In this document: in pieces, positions 1 through 9,013 of the stretch
Numbering within the stretch: the first letter of the stretch is position 1
Layout of the letters: each line of letters opens with the position of its first letter
The notes under the pieces: generated by a model
The model's input: the letters and a program-made list of their open reading frames with translations, nothing else
Told to the model about the DNA's origin: nothing
The model's database searches: none
Translations under genes and position numbers: made by a program
DNA from: Smittium culicis
Taxonomy: Eukaryota; Kickxellomycota; Harpellomycetes; Harpellales; Legeriomycetaceae
Reading direction: 5' to 3'
Length of the DNA: 13,429 nucleotides
Assembly (NCBI GenBank): GCA_001970855.1
Contig: LSSN01003678.1
Location: 1 to 13,429, forward strand

Positions 1-735
1 GAAACAATCAAATTCGTTAAATTCGGCGATTTGCGTACTTTTTTTTCCGATTTGGCTAATTAAAACCGTGCACCAAACTTGGGCACTTACAATTTAATTT
101 CAATAGTTAAACTTTGTCTTCAGAGACCAAACTTGTACCAAAATGTAGTTCTTGGCAAGGTCAACAAAGTTGAATTAATAAGTTAAAGTCGATAGACTAC
201 GCGTTCGATGGTTATAGTCAATTTTATTTATTAAGGGCGTAAAAAAAAGTGAATAGTAGATCGTGAATAGTAGATAAGAAATAAAATTTTATAGATTCTC
301 TAATCCCATTGGCTCGCCCAAGAAAAACTTTTCTAAGACAGAGAGTTAGTGTGTGTGTATCTTTATCCTATTATTTATAAAAGTTCCAGCCCACACACCA
401 TTTGATATTCATTTTATATCCCAGATAGGTTTACTGATTTGTGGAGCGAATAGTTTCGAACGGAAGTGTTAGACCGTTTGGTTCGTCGCAACTGATGGCC
501 ATGATCACTCACTTCGAGGCATTCACAGCCATTTTCCAAACATCCAAGATTTCAGTGATCGCATTCAATGATATTTGTAGATTTTCGGCAGAATGTGCTA
601 GAATGATTGCATCATCAGCAATCCTAACACAACATGTCTATATAATTAATTCATTTTTTGATAAATATATAAATTATAATATAGATAGTTAGGTTTAGAT
701 AATATCATATAAGGGTGAAGGTGGTTGAACCTGGA
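1..735 (-). pseudogene. Decayed non-LTR (LINE) reverse transcriptase fragment
   Basis: On the minus strand an RT palm can be read. ADD lies at 611-619, followed in the same frame by A-I-I-L-A-H-S-A-E-N-L-Q and then W-K-M-A-V-N-A-S-K (W at 536-538). Y-L-G lies at 419-427. These correspond to RT motifs C, D and E of LINE-type enzymes, with the usual YADD/FADD read here as IADD. Upstream, near 720-735, G-S-T-T resembles motif B (QGS..SP). Stops break the frame at 509-511, where a Cys is expected, and at 431-433, where a Tyr is expected. More stops and probable frameshifts follow. Below about 300 the reading is poor, but the DNA matches 10283-10566, so the element continues 3' toward and probably past the window edge. 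It is dead. The class call (non-LTR RT) is fairly sure; the clade is not. Confidence 0.8.
249..275. repeat. Two-copy 14-bp tandem repeat
   Basis: The unit gtgaatagtagatc occurs at 249-262 and again, lacking its last base, at 263-275. It lies inside the LINE remnant and is absent from the related copy at 10.5 kb, so it looks like a small local duplication. Confidence 0.7.
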
Positions 736-942
736 TTATCACAGTCATAAATAGGAAGAACTTATTATAACAAGTCTATTCTTGTTGCAAAACTATTTTC
801 AAAAATGAAAATAATTAAATTCGAAGTCAATTATTTTATTGTAAATAAGCTACATAACAAAACAAACATGGTTTTATGGTTAAAATGAATAAAATTAATT
901 GGGGGTAAAACAAAAAAAAATTAGGTGGATACGCTATATAGA
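736..942. other. AT-rich spacer and 3' untranslated region of the GH16 gene
   Basis: No reading frame of interest is visible. The right part is the 3' flank of the minus-strand gene ending at 943. The left boundary with the LINE remnant is not sharp. Confidence 0.5.
835..840 (-). terminator. Candidate polyadenylation signal AATAAA
   Basis: The plus strand reads tttatt, so AATAAA on the minus strand, about 100 nt past the stop codon of the gene at 943-3045. The position suits a fungal 3' UTR, but in DNA this AT-rich the hexamer occurs often by chance. Confidence 0.4.
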
Positions 943-3045
943 TTATGAGTAATGTGTGAATTTGATCCATTTCATGAAAGCAGTTCTACTGCTAACAGTG
1001 GTCCAATCAATAACACCGCCAAAACCAGGAGCTTCTATAGAACTGTCCCAGATACCGAAAAGAACTTTTGAACCAGCGGCTGAGGGGAATTTGGATGGGT
1101 CAGTTTTCATAACAGTTCTTACTAGAGCCCCATCGAAGAACCAGTTAATACGATCAGTTAAAAGCTCAACTCCATAAGTGTGGTAATCTAATGATAAGTC
1201 AACATTGTTAGGTGTAGAATGGAATTGTGCACCTTCAATAGCTTGTTTTTGTACAAAGTACATTGATTGCCAACGAGTTGGATCAATACCGACAAATTCG
1301 ACGTCAATTTCATCATTATTAAAGCCACGGAAATCGAGAGCAGTAACAGCGCCTGATCCAGGAGCAACTTTAAGGCTAGTTTCGAATTTACCAGTTTGCA
1401 TAGTTTTGTTATAGGTTAAGTTGACACCACATAATTCAGTCATTATAAGCTCCAAGTTGCCATTTCTTACAGGTGCATTTTGAGGGCAGTAGTCTACATT
1501 AAGATCACGCAAGCCATCACCGTGTTCAAAATCATAAAAATCAACGATCTGGACTGGAGTTGGGGTGGATTCAGATGAGGTGGTTGATGATATCTCTGAA
1601 GAGCTAGTTGAGGAAGTAGAAGTTACGGAAGAGCTAGCAGAGGAAGTAGAGGCTACGGAAGAGCTAGCAGAGGAAATAGAGGCTTCGGAAGAGCTATCAG
1701 AGGAAATAGAGGCTTCGGAAGAGCTATCAGAGGAAATAGAGGCTTCGGAAGAGCTATCAGAGGAAGTAGAGATTACGGAAGAGTTGACAGAAGGAACAGT
1801 CGAAGTGGAGGATGGTACAGGGTATGGATAGGCATTGTAAGCAGAGGTAGAAGAAGCTACTGGGTAGGCATTGTAAGCAGAGGTAGAAGAAGCTACTGGG
1901 TAGGCATTGTAAGCAGAGGTAGAAGAAGCTACTGGGTAGGCATTGTATGCAGAGGTAGAAGAAGCTACTGGGTAGGCATTGTGAGCAGAGGTAGAGGCTA
2001 CTGGATAGGCATTGTGAGCAGAGGTAGAGGCTACTGGATAGGCTTTGTTAACAGAGGTGGTTGATACTGGGATTTGGTATACTTTATCAGCAATAGTAGA
2101 TGATATTGGGTATGGGTAAGCTGGATCAACAGAAGTAGATGCTACTGGATAGGCATTGTGAGCAGAGGTAGAAGCTACTGGATAGGCCGGATCAGCAGAA
2201 GTAGGTACTACTGGATAGGCTGGATCAGCAGAAGTAGGTGCTACTGGATAGGCATTGTAAGCAGAGGTTGAAGCTACTGGGTAGGCATTGTGAGCAGAGG
2301 TAGAAGCTACTGGGTAGGCATTGTGAGCAGAGGTAGGTGCTACTGGATAGGCATTGTAAGCAGAGGTTGAAGCTACTGGGTAGGCATTGTGAGCAGAGGT
2401 AGAAGCTACTGGATAGGCTGGATCAGCAGAAGTAGGTGCTACTGGGTAGGCTGGATCAGCAGAAGTAGGTGCTACTGGATAGGCATTGTAAGCAGAGGTT
2501 GAAGCTACTGGGTAGGCATTGTGAGCAGAGGTAGAAGCTACTGGGTAGGCATTGTGAGCAGAGGTAGGTGCTACTGGATAGGCTGGATCAGCAGAAGTAG
2601 GTGCTACTGGGTAAGCTGGGCCCGCAGTAGTAGATAGTACTGGGTACGGAAAGTTAGAGTTGAAAGGTGCTTGGGTTGGGTGGGCAGGGTTGTATGGAGC
2701 TTGGGTCGGTGATGAGGAAGAGGAAATAGAAATTGTGCGAGTGATATAAACGAATGAGGTTACGGTGTTGTAAGAATCGGATGGAATTGCGGAGGCGGAA
2801 TATGGTTTTGCGGTTTTACATTTATTTACTCTTCTAGAGCATTTCTTTTGGCTAGCGGCACCAGTGCCTAAAATTTTGAAATATGAATGGGCAAGTTATA
2901 TTTCGAGTTACAAATGATTTAGATATAATAATAGAAAAGTTTGGGTGAATAAGTATTATGATTATGATATTGATATATATGATACATAAGTGATAATTTT
3001 ACCTGCAACAGCCAAAGCAAATATAAAAGATTTCAAGATCGACAT
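943..3045 (-). CDS. Secreted Crh-like GH16 glycosidase/transglycosylase with repeat stalk
   Basis: Two exons, 3045-3003 and 2867-943, encode 655 residues; the intron is 2868-3002. Residues 1-19 form a signal peptide (MSILKSFIFALAVAGTGAA). A short basic Cys-containing stretch follows (Cys24, Cys31). Residues about 99-363 are 11-12-residue AYPVAxTSA repeats, and about 364-450 are a Ser-rich repeat stalk. The GH16 domain runs from about 453 to the end. It holds Y-C-P-Q-N-A-P-V-R-N-G-N-L and catalytic E534-I-D536-V-E538 (nucleophile and acid/base glutamates of the ExDxE motif), then W-Q-S-M-Y-F, Y-H-T-Y-G-V, I-N-W-F-F-D-G and I-D-W. In known fungi, Crh enzymes join chitin to beta-glucan in the wall; family members can also hydrolyse glucan. 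Unusually, the catalytic domain is C-terminal and no GPI-anchor signal is seen; the protein ends in FTHYS. The start is chosen for the signal peptide and splice phase. The exact substrate is inferred. Confidence 0.92.
1598..1800 (-). repeat. 30-bp tandem repeats encoding the Ser-rich stalk
   Basis: Six 30-bp units run from 1598 to 1777, with a partial seventh to about 1800. In the gene's frame they encode ten-residue units of the type S-S-E-A-S-I-S-S-D-S. Units 4 and 5 are identical over most of their length, while the outer units are more diverged. The composition fits an O-mannosylated extended stalk next to the catalytic domain. Confidence 0.88.
1832..2625 (-). repeat. 33/36-bp tandem repeats encoding the AYPV stalk
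   Basis: About 21 units with the core A-Y-P-V are encoded. The N-terminal 15 units are 33 bp (11 residues), ending in A-H-N, A-Y-N or A-D-P. A degenerate stretch near 2041-2124 interrupts the array. Two more 33-bp units follow, then four 36-bp units with an extra Ser (AYPVASSTSAYN). A 231-bp higher-order period (seven units) is visible within the array. The array is fully in frame, so copy number can change without breaking the gene. Confidence 0.92.
2868..3002 (-). other. Spliceosomal intron in the signal-peptide region of the GH16 gene
   Basis: The minus strand reads CAG|GTAAAATT at the donor and TTTTAG|GCACTGG at the acceptor, giving a 135-nt intron in phase 1. Removing it joins 14 codons plus one base to an exon that is open without interruption to the stop at 943, and it restores a canonical signal peptide. 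Without splicing, the long frame has no plausible start with a leader. TAAC-like branch candidates lie in its downstream half. Confidence 0.85.
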
Positions 3046-3052
3046 TAATATT

Positions 3053-3083
3053 AAAGGATAAAAAAGGATAAAAAAGGATAAAG
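3053..3083 (-). promoter_or_regulatory. Triplicated 10-bp GGATAA-type motif just upstream of the GH16 start
   Basis: Three copies with 10-bp spacing (GGATAA at 3056, 3066 and 3076 on the plus strand) lie 8-38 bp upstream of the start codon. On the sense strand they form a pyrimidine-rich leader, TTTTTTATCC repeated. They could be GATA-factor sites, a T-rich 5' UTR tract or simply a microsatellite. Possible TATA-like TATTTAAA elements lie further upstream on the minus strand at 3168-3175 and 3252-3259. No function is proved. Confidence 0.35.
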
Positions 3084-3608
3084 CTTAGATGGGCATTAAA
3101 GGGGGAGAAATACGCAAACAAGATAAATTACTGCTTAAGTAAATTAGAAAGTTAGGTTCGTTATAACTTTAAATAAAATCGAGGATGCGATTAATTTAAT
3201 GGAGGAATATACTTTTTTGATTTCATTTTAATGTTGCAGCAGAAGCACATGTTTAAATACAGCACCCAGAATTAATGTCATATAAAAGCTTTAGCGTTTT
3301 TCTTATTAGTAGTTTCTAAACTCATGTCAAAAATGCTCGTTGTTTTTAAGTTTTGATGCCAATGACTTAGATCTATGTTGTACACATATCCAAATACGTA
3401 ATCTTCATCTACTTTTAAATTATTTCCTAAATAGCAAAAAGATATATATAAAAAAGGGTAAAGTGTATAATATTGTTATAAATGCCTCGTAATTTAGAGC
3501 TGTCTTTTGTTCATAGCAGCCCAATAATATGGATATTTATACGCGGTTTTTATCTTGTATAATATTATTCGTTAAGATAGCTATTTTATATAATTTGGAT
3601 TCCTAAAT
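3084..3608. other. Upstream region of the GH16 gene, no gene seen
   Basis: AT-rich DNA without a convincing reading frame or RNA gene. It probably contains the promoter of the minus-strand gene. Confidence 0.5.
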
Positions 3609-3818
3609 ATGGAAATGCCTATAGATCCTGATAAGACAAAATTTGGCGTTATAAAGCATAAAATAAAAATGAGATTTCGTCAATTTCCATATGCAGATCT
3701 TTCAACCAAATCTAAGCTTATACGAGATTTTTTTGTTAGATTACTGGTGCCAAATTACTCGCTTGGTGCCCATCTTTTACAACAAAAAAATAAGGAGTGC
3801 TATGATGGCTTTGATTAG
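3609..3818 (+). CDS. Small hypothetical ORF, doubtful
   Basis: The frame starts at ATG 3609, after an in-frame stop at 3591, and ends at TAG 3816-3818, giving 69 residues. The product is basic, with no signal peptide or membrane segment, and contains the run L-I-R-D-F-F-V-R-L-L-V-P. Its codons look less AT-driven than most short frames here, and the residue mix is protein-like. It may be a real small gene, an exon of a larger gene, or a fragment of a transposon protein such as a Gag-like piece. I recognise no family. No supporting splice sites or partners were identified. Confidence 0.2.
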   Translation: MEMPIDPDKTKFGVIKHKIKMRFRQFPYADLSTKSKLIRDFFVRLLVPNYSLGAHLLQQKNKECYDGFD

Positions 3819-4326
3819 CTCCTAATGCGCAGCATTATAAAAATTTAGTATATAACTTTTCTAATAAATAAATTCAGACAAAACTTATTTTGACTAAATG
3901 GCAGCTTAGCTACCTAAACTTTTATTTTCACTTATAAAACCTCTAACTGTGTAGCGTTTGAGTATCAAAGGGCAGTTTAGTAATAATTCCAGGCTAACAG
4001 ACTTAAAAAGCTTTCTCAGAGATTAAAATTTAGATTGGATATTATAAACGAGATCCAAGCTCAATATACTTTTATTATGTGATAATATAGTATTTTTTGG
4101 AGATGCAAACCTATAAACATACTGACCCACTTTTTTTTTATTTTAGAGAATGGAAACATCAGCCAATAACCAAAAAATGGATTGCTGGCGGATTAATTTT
4201 AGCGGCCAATTGAAATATTTGGTACATAATCAATTGCCTTTCAATTTCCTTTTTATTGGACTTTGGTTTTCAGAATTGTTAATATTTCTCTAAAATACCT
4301 ATTTGTTAACCAAATAATTTTTTTCT
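3819..4326. other. AT-rich spacer with a possible coding relic
   Basis: No intact gene is present. Around 4000-4070 the plus strand translates to a short protein-like run, L-K-K-L-S-Q-R-L-K-F-R-L-D-I-I-N-E-I-Q, between stops. It could be a transposon relic or chance. Nothing else is visible. Confidence 0.3.
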
Positions 4327-4524
4327 TTAACCCTTTCCCGTTCAGCACTCTTATAAAAATCCAAATTTATTAATTTGTTAATGATTTAAAGCCAAATTAA
4401 TTACTTGCTGTTATTTTACATTATATCAATAATTCTTAAAGCCTTGTAATTGTATTATTTTTAATGAATTCAGTTGGCTATGTTTGGCACGCCAAAAATG
4501 GTCTGCCGCCCATAAAATGGTTAA
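4327..4524 (+). mobile_element. piggyBac-type MITE, copy 1
   Basis: TTAA at 4327-4330 is followed by CCCTTTCCCG (4331-4340). The right end near 4507-4524 is worn (cgcccataaaatgg) but still abuts TTAA at 4521. The body is 190 bp. Internal blocks are shared with copies 3 and 4: the TTAATGATT-like stretch, TTCTTAAAGCCT, GTTGGCTAT and CCAAAAATGGTCT. It encodes nothing. Confidence 0.75.
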
Positions 4525-5146
4525 ACGAAAAATGTCCCTGATTTACATTTGGTGGAATATTCTTTATGTCGATAGTATTTCCTAATTCAATAATAACTTA
4601 ATTGTAAGCACGCATATCGAATGAAATATTCAGCTGCTCATGAAAAACATTCTGTGAGTGGCTAAGTTAGTATCAGTATCTTTTCATATCTGAAAATTAA
4701 TAAATTTCAAATCGACAAGATTTATTTTGTTATTTTTCATCATATTGGTTATTCGTTATGAAAAAGTCGCTATATAGTATTAAGAGTTACAGCGAATAAA
4801 ACATCATCAAAAATAAATGGCCAATGAGTATAATAAATTACTTTTTTAGCAAATAAAGATTTTTAATTTAAAAGAATAAACTCAAAAAACGAAATTTCTT
4901 TCAATTCAGCCAATAATGTTTTCAATCTGCAAATGGCCAAGCCAATAACATTAAACTGCATTAAAGTACTTTCTTCGTTCAGAATCTCCCATATGTTTCA
5001 GTTATTAAAGATGAACATGTTACATCCAGGCTATACTATAATATGCAAAGGGTCATTGTGATAATAAATTATAATAATTTGTCCGGGTATAACTTATTGA
5101 AATTAAGAAATTTTAGCCCTTCTATAGTCAGTAGACAGATTAGTCT

Positions 5147-5343
5147 TTAACCCTTTCACGGGTAGTAGACTGTTTTTTATCTACAAAATATAGCGAATAG
5201 TGTTCAATTAAATTACTTTAATTCCGAGGCTTAAATAATCATTGGTTTGTTGTTGAATACTTGCAAATAGTAAATTACATTATTAATCGTAAACGAATCA
5301 ATAAATTGAGCTTTTTATAGAGCGTTGAGCGGGAAAGGGTTAA
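5147..5343 (-). mobile_element. piggyBac-type MITE, copy 2 (inverted)
   Basis: It is flanked by TTAA at 5147-5150 and 5340-5343, with ends CCCTTTCACG and CGGGAAAGGG in inverted orientation. The 189-bp body is the reverse complement of the layout of copies 1, 3 and 4: the GTAGACTGTTTTT block comes first and the GAGCGTTGAGCGGGAAAGGG end last. Confidence 0.85.
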
Positions 5344-5920
5344 CTATTAGTTATTAATTCAATATAGCCTAGAAATAGTGTAAATTTTTACCTAATGCCT
5401 TATTAACTATATGTATACCTTTAATTTAGGCATTATTTCATTATGAAATAATACCATTAAGTTTGAAAATATTCCCACGATAGAAAGGCTAATTTTTCAT
5501 AATCAAACCTTTATTTTTTATAAAAATTATGTTTATTTATTTATAATTTACCAACAAAAAGAAAATGAAATGAAAACCAATCAAAATTGAAGAATAAAAA
5601 TGCAAAACATAAAGTGCTTCCCAACTTGAATCATCAAAAAGGCTTGGTAAAATTACGTCTGATTTTTATAAATATTAATGGTATAGTTAGAATTAATCCC
5701 AATAAAAAAAATCAGCGCTACTCAATCAACTTGAACTTCGACCCTATTTATTTAAGACTGCAGTTTTGTATTTGCCATAACGTTACGAATAAAATCATTT
5801 CTTCTCAGCAAAAGTCGAATCAATCATAAAATCAACCTCGAAAATCACCTATAAAATGCAAGCGAAGCCAAGAAAAATAACGGCATCTACAAAAGTACTA
5901 ATAAGCAAAAAAGAAATCGC
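5344..5920. other. AT-rich spacer between MITE copies
   Basis: An open stretch of 80 codons at 5587-5829 begins with TTG and has only AT-driven Lys/Asn/Ile composition, so it is not called as a gene. No RNA gene is seen. Confidence 0.5.
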
Positions 5921-6116
5921 TTAACCCTTTCCCGTTCAACACTCTTTGAAAAAATGTATTTATTGATTCGCTTATGATTAATAATGAATTTAATATTTGC
6001 TGTTTTATTACAATACACCATCATTTCTTAAAGCCTCGGAATTAAAGTATTTTATTTAAGCGCAGTTGGCTATATTTTGTAGATCAAAAATGGTTTAACG
6101 CGCGGGAAAGGGTTAA
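5921..6116 (+). mobile_element. piggyBac-type MITE, copy 3
   Basis: TTAA lies at 5921-5924 and 6113-6116. The termini CCCTTTCCCG and CGGGAAAGGG are perfect 10-bp inverted repeats. The body is 188 bp. This is the best-preserved copy and the best reference for the family. Confidence 0.9.
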
Positions 6117-6242
6117 ACATTCCTGCATTATTGTGATCAAGCTTTCCAGAAAAAAAATTGGAAAATCGCTAAATGCTTCTAGTTCAAACCAATATACATA
6201 ATGACTCCGGTTTTTTTATATTCTAGCTTTATAAAATAAATA

Positions 6243-6275
6243 TTAATCCATTTCCGGGCGGTAGAACAAAAATGG
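6243..6275 (-). mobile_element. Solo or degraded MITE end
   Basis: TTAA at 6243-6246 is followed by TCCATTTCCGGGCGGTAGAA, which resembles the end of copy 4 and copy 2 (CCCTTTCGCGGGCGGTAGAC in copy 4 read inverted). No matching second end was found at the expected distance, so this is probably a truncated copy. Confidence 0.45.
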
Positions 6276-6417
6276 AGTTTTTTTAAAATGTACGTTCCTG
6301 TTCAGCAGGCTAAAAATTATCTACCAAAACTAATTCCCTTTTTTTCTTAATTTATATTAATCGACAGATTTTTTTTATCAATATAAACTGTTAAAAATAG
6401 CGTTCTAAATTTCTCAA

Positions 6418-6613
6418 TTAACCCTTTCCCGTCTAAACTCTTAAAAAAATCAATCTTATTGATTTGTTTATGATTTATAATCAAATTTATTATTTGTTGT
6501 TAAAATACTATAAACAAAATATTCTTACGGCCTCAGAATTAAAGAATTTTAACTGAGAATTGTTGGTTATATCTGGTGGGTCAAAAATAGTCTACCGCCC
6601 GCGAAAGGGTTAA
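6418..6613 (+). mobile_element. piggyBac-type MITE, copy 4
   Basis: TTAA lies at 6418-6421 and 6610-6613. The ends are CCCTTTCCCG on the left and CGCGAAAGGG on the right. The body is 188 bp and aligns with copy 3 over its length, for example the TTATTGATT, GCCTCxGAATTAAAG and GTTGG[CT]TATAT blocks. It is clearly diverged, which suggests an old insertion. Confidence 0.87.
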
Positions 6614-7677
6614 AGCGATTAAATTAAAGCAAAAAAAAAACTGGAAGGTATTTTGGCCGTGCTTATTGGCACTCTGCAAATTAATGTGTTGAAATTTACC
6701 CCTAACTAAAACTTTTCTAGATAAAATGCAAATAAAAACAATAATGATAAGTTTATAAACTAAATAAAATGCGACCAATTTAAATTAATTAAATTTATAC
6801 GAAAACGTACACTATCTAAAGTATATTATATATTATTCTTAATTGTAACAACACATTAAAACTTTAAAATTTTTGTTATATAGAAAAAGATATGTCTTAA
6901 TTAGTGAGTCTTTTAATTAGATCACTTGCTTAAATAATATTTACTGAATTTATAATGGTTTTATTTACAGTAAGGAAAAAAAGTATAGCCCTTTTTGGGC
7001 AGGCAATAAATACTTTAGAAATATAAAAAATGGTCATAACATAAAACATGATTAATATTGGTATAATAAACGTATTTTATTAAATATATTAAAGAGCTTA
7101 ATTTAATTTAACAGATCTTGGAAACAACCACTTTAAACAAAATCGCGATAATGCAAATAAAAATTTCTAAAAGAAAAAAATTATAATAAAACGGTGTACA
7201 TTTCCGAATTCAATCCAATTCAAAGCCACTTAAAACAAATAAGAGAGTTATAAATTAAATATAAGCTAATATAATTTATAAGTAGATATAAAAACTAATT
7301 TTGGTAATTTTTAATTGTTAGGAAGAGATAAGAACAAAAAATATCCCCTCTAGAATATAAAATACAAATAACTAATTATAGATAAATCGACTATAATAAA
7401 ATTTATAAAATAAATAAGATTTTGAAGGCGAAATCTAAATAATAACATATAAATTACATTTTTTATGACTTTCAAAAATAAAATAACTAATCCAGATGGG
7501 AATTATGTATGAATAAAGCGAAATAGCATTTTGTAAAATTGATAACTAAATTTATAAGAAAATAAATTTTTTGAATAAAAGGTATTAGCTTGTAAAGATA
7601 TAAACTATGCTTAAGCAAAGTAAAGTGCAATAAAAGTGCAAAAAAATTCAAGAAAAAAAATTAATTATCTATATGTT
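6614..7677. other. AT-rich region without genes
   Basis: No coding sequence, RNA gene or clear repeat was seen. The minus-strand frame at 6581-6778 overlaps the end of MITE copy 4 and is not credible. Confidence 0.5.
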
Positions 7678-8040
7678 GAATTTTGGTACCTTTACCATTG
7701 GGATTTAGACCGGTTTTATCTATAATCATTGTCATTAATAAATAATATATAATATATAATAAACCAATCAATACAACTAGCAAATCCAAATTTTAACTTC
7801 TTATTATGAAACTATTTTTTATTTGATGCCGGATTTTGGGACCTTTCCCATTCAGTTGTAGACTATTTTTCACCAAATCTATTGGCTCAATAAACACTAA
7901 TCAAAACAATAGAATTAGATAGCACATTAATTAAATTCTTATTTTAAAAAATATGTTATAATCTATGCCGGATTTTGGGATCTTTTCCGTTCACATGTAT
8001 ACAGTTATTTTTCGTTTCCATCAATCGTAAATAATTTTTT
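7678..8040 (+). repeat. Three degenerate tandem units of about 140-150 bp
   Basis: Related blocks begin at about 7678 (gaattttggtacctttacc), 7828 (gccggattttgggacctttc) and 7967 (gccggattttgggatctttt). They are spaced about 153 and 139 bp apart. The second block continues with CCATTCAGTTGTAGACTATTTTT and the third with CCGTTCACATGTATACAGTTATTTTT. These resemble the MITE ends (CTTTCCCGTTCA and GTAGACTGTTTTT), so the units may be nested or decayed relatives of that family. Confidence 0.55.
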
Positions 8041-8865
8041 TTTAAAGATTTATTAAGCCATTAATTTATTATTACTTTATTAAGCATTAGTTTATTTATT
8101 TTATACCCATCTTATATTTGAATATTTGAATACTCATATTATTCTAATTTTTTCTGTGATTTATATTTTTATATGCTCATTATAAATAATAAATTATACC
8201 TTTTTTATTTTATTATTAATATCAAAGTTATATTTATTAATAAAATATACTTAAAAATTGATTAATTCAAACTCTTTTTTTGGAATTTAGTCAACATTAA
8301 ATAGCTAAAAAATTTATTTAATTAATAATGTGCAATTATTCTGTCAATAATTCTATTATAGCGAAAATTACTCATTTGCTGATCATGGTTATTTATTTTC
8401 TATCTGCACCAGGAAAAATAGTTTAAAAATTTTCAAATAGTAACTATAGTTTAAGTGAGTGTAATTGCACGTATATTAATTCCTTTTATTTAACATTAAT
8501 TCAAATACCTTTATCCTAAGTAGATAATTATTTGAAAATTAAATATGGCTCGATCGGAAAATTTTTTGTATTTCAAATAGATGAAATAATAAATATAATA
8601 ATAGGGAATTCCTCAGTTTATTTATTATATCTAAAATATATATCCTTAAATTACTTGTAATTTATTCTTTACTGATACTCCATTAAATATATTCGAAATC
8701 TAAATTATTTAAAAATAAATCACAAGAAGCGATAATCCTTGATTAATTTTAAAATCCATAGTGATTAATTTAATTATGTATATTAAAAAATTTCCCAAAT
8801 TTAGGGAATAATTTTCTTTATGAAAATAACATATCTAATATTATGAGCTCTAAAAAATTTATTAT
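8041..8865. other. Very AT-rich region without genes
   Basis: No open frame of interest, RNA gene or repeat is recognised. The region may include the worn 5' end of the transposase element that follows, but no terminal repeat was found. Confidence 0.45.
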
Positions 8866-8935
8866 ATGATACCAATCCTTCATAGAGAAAATAGTTTTGA
8901 TGGAATTAATAAATATTGTAATAAAACTAGAAAAA

Positions 8936-9013
8936 CTAATAATAATAATAATAGTAATAGTAATAGTAGTAATTATAATATTAATTTTAATAATATTAAT
9001 ATTAGTAATAATT
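8936..9013 (+). repeat. AAT/AGT trinucleotide microsatellite
   Basis: A run of aataat units with agt and att variants. In the open frame at 8866-9051 it reads as Asn with some Ser and Ile. It probably grew by slippage inside the dead transposase. Confidence 0.85.

Noticed and set aside
441..692. 83-codon plus-strand open frame
   Set aside because: It begins with GTG and is the antisense of the LINE RT motifs; the minus-strand reading explains it.
1..735. Repeat-induced point mutation as the cause of the stops
   Set aside because: The two clear stops in the RT frame replace an expected Cys codon with TGA and an expected Tyr codon with TAA. Neither is the C-to-T or G-to-A change expected from RIP of Gln, Arg or Trp codons, so it is not supported.
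956..1414. Two plus-strand open frames (956-1177 and 1205-1414)
   Set aside because: They are shadows on the opposite strand of the GH16 catalytic domain.
1565..1831. Plus-strand frame with acidic Glu-rich repeats
   Set aside because: It is the antisense of the Ser-rich stalk; the repeats are open on both strands. The minus-strand frame has the leader, the intron and the catalytic domain.
1598..2625. CRISPR-like regular repeats
   Set aside because: The units are contiguous with no unique spacers, stay in frame with a secreted protein, and the locus is eukaryotic.
5587..5829. 80-codon plus-strand open frame
   Set aside because: TTG start, Lys/Asn/Ile composition expected from AT-rich DNA, no recognisable motif, and it lies among MITEs.
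6581..6778. 65-codon minus-strand open frame
   Set aside because: It overlaps the end of MITE copy 4 and has an AT-driven hydrophobic composition.
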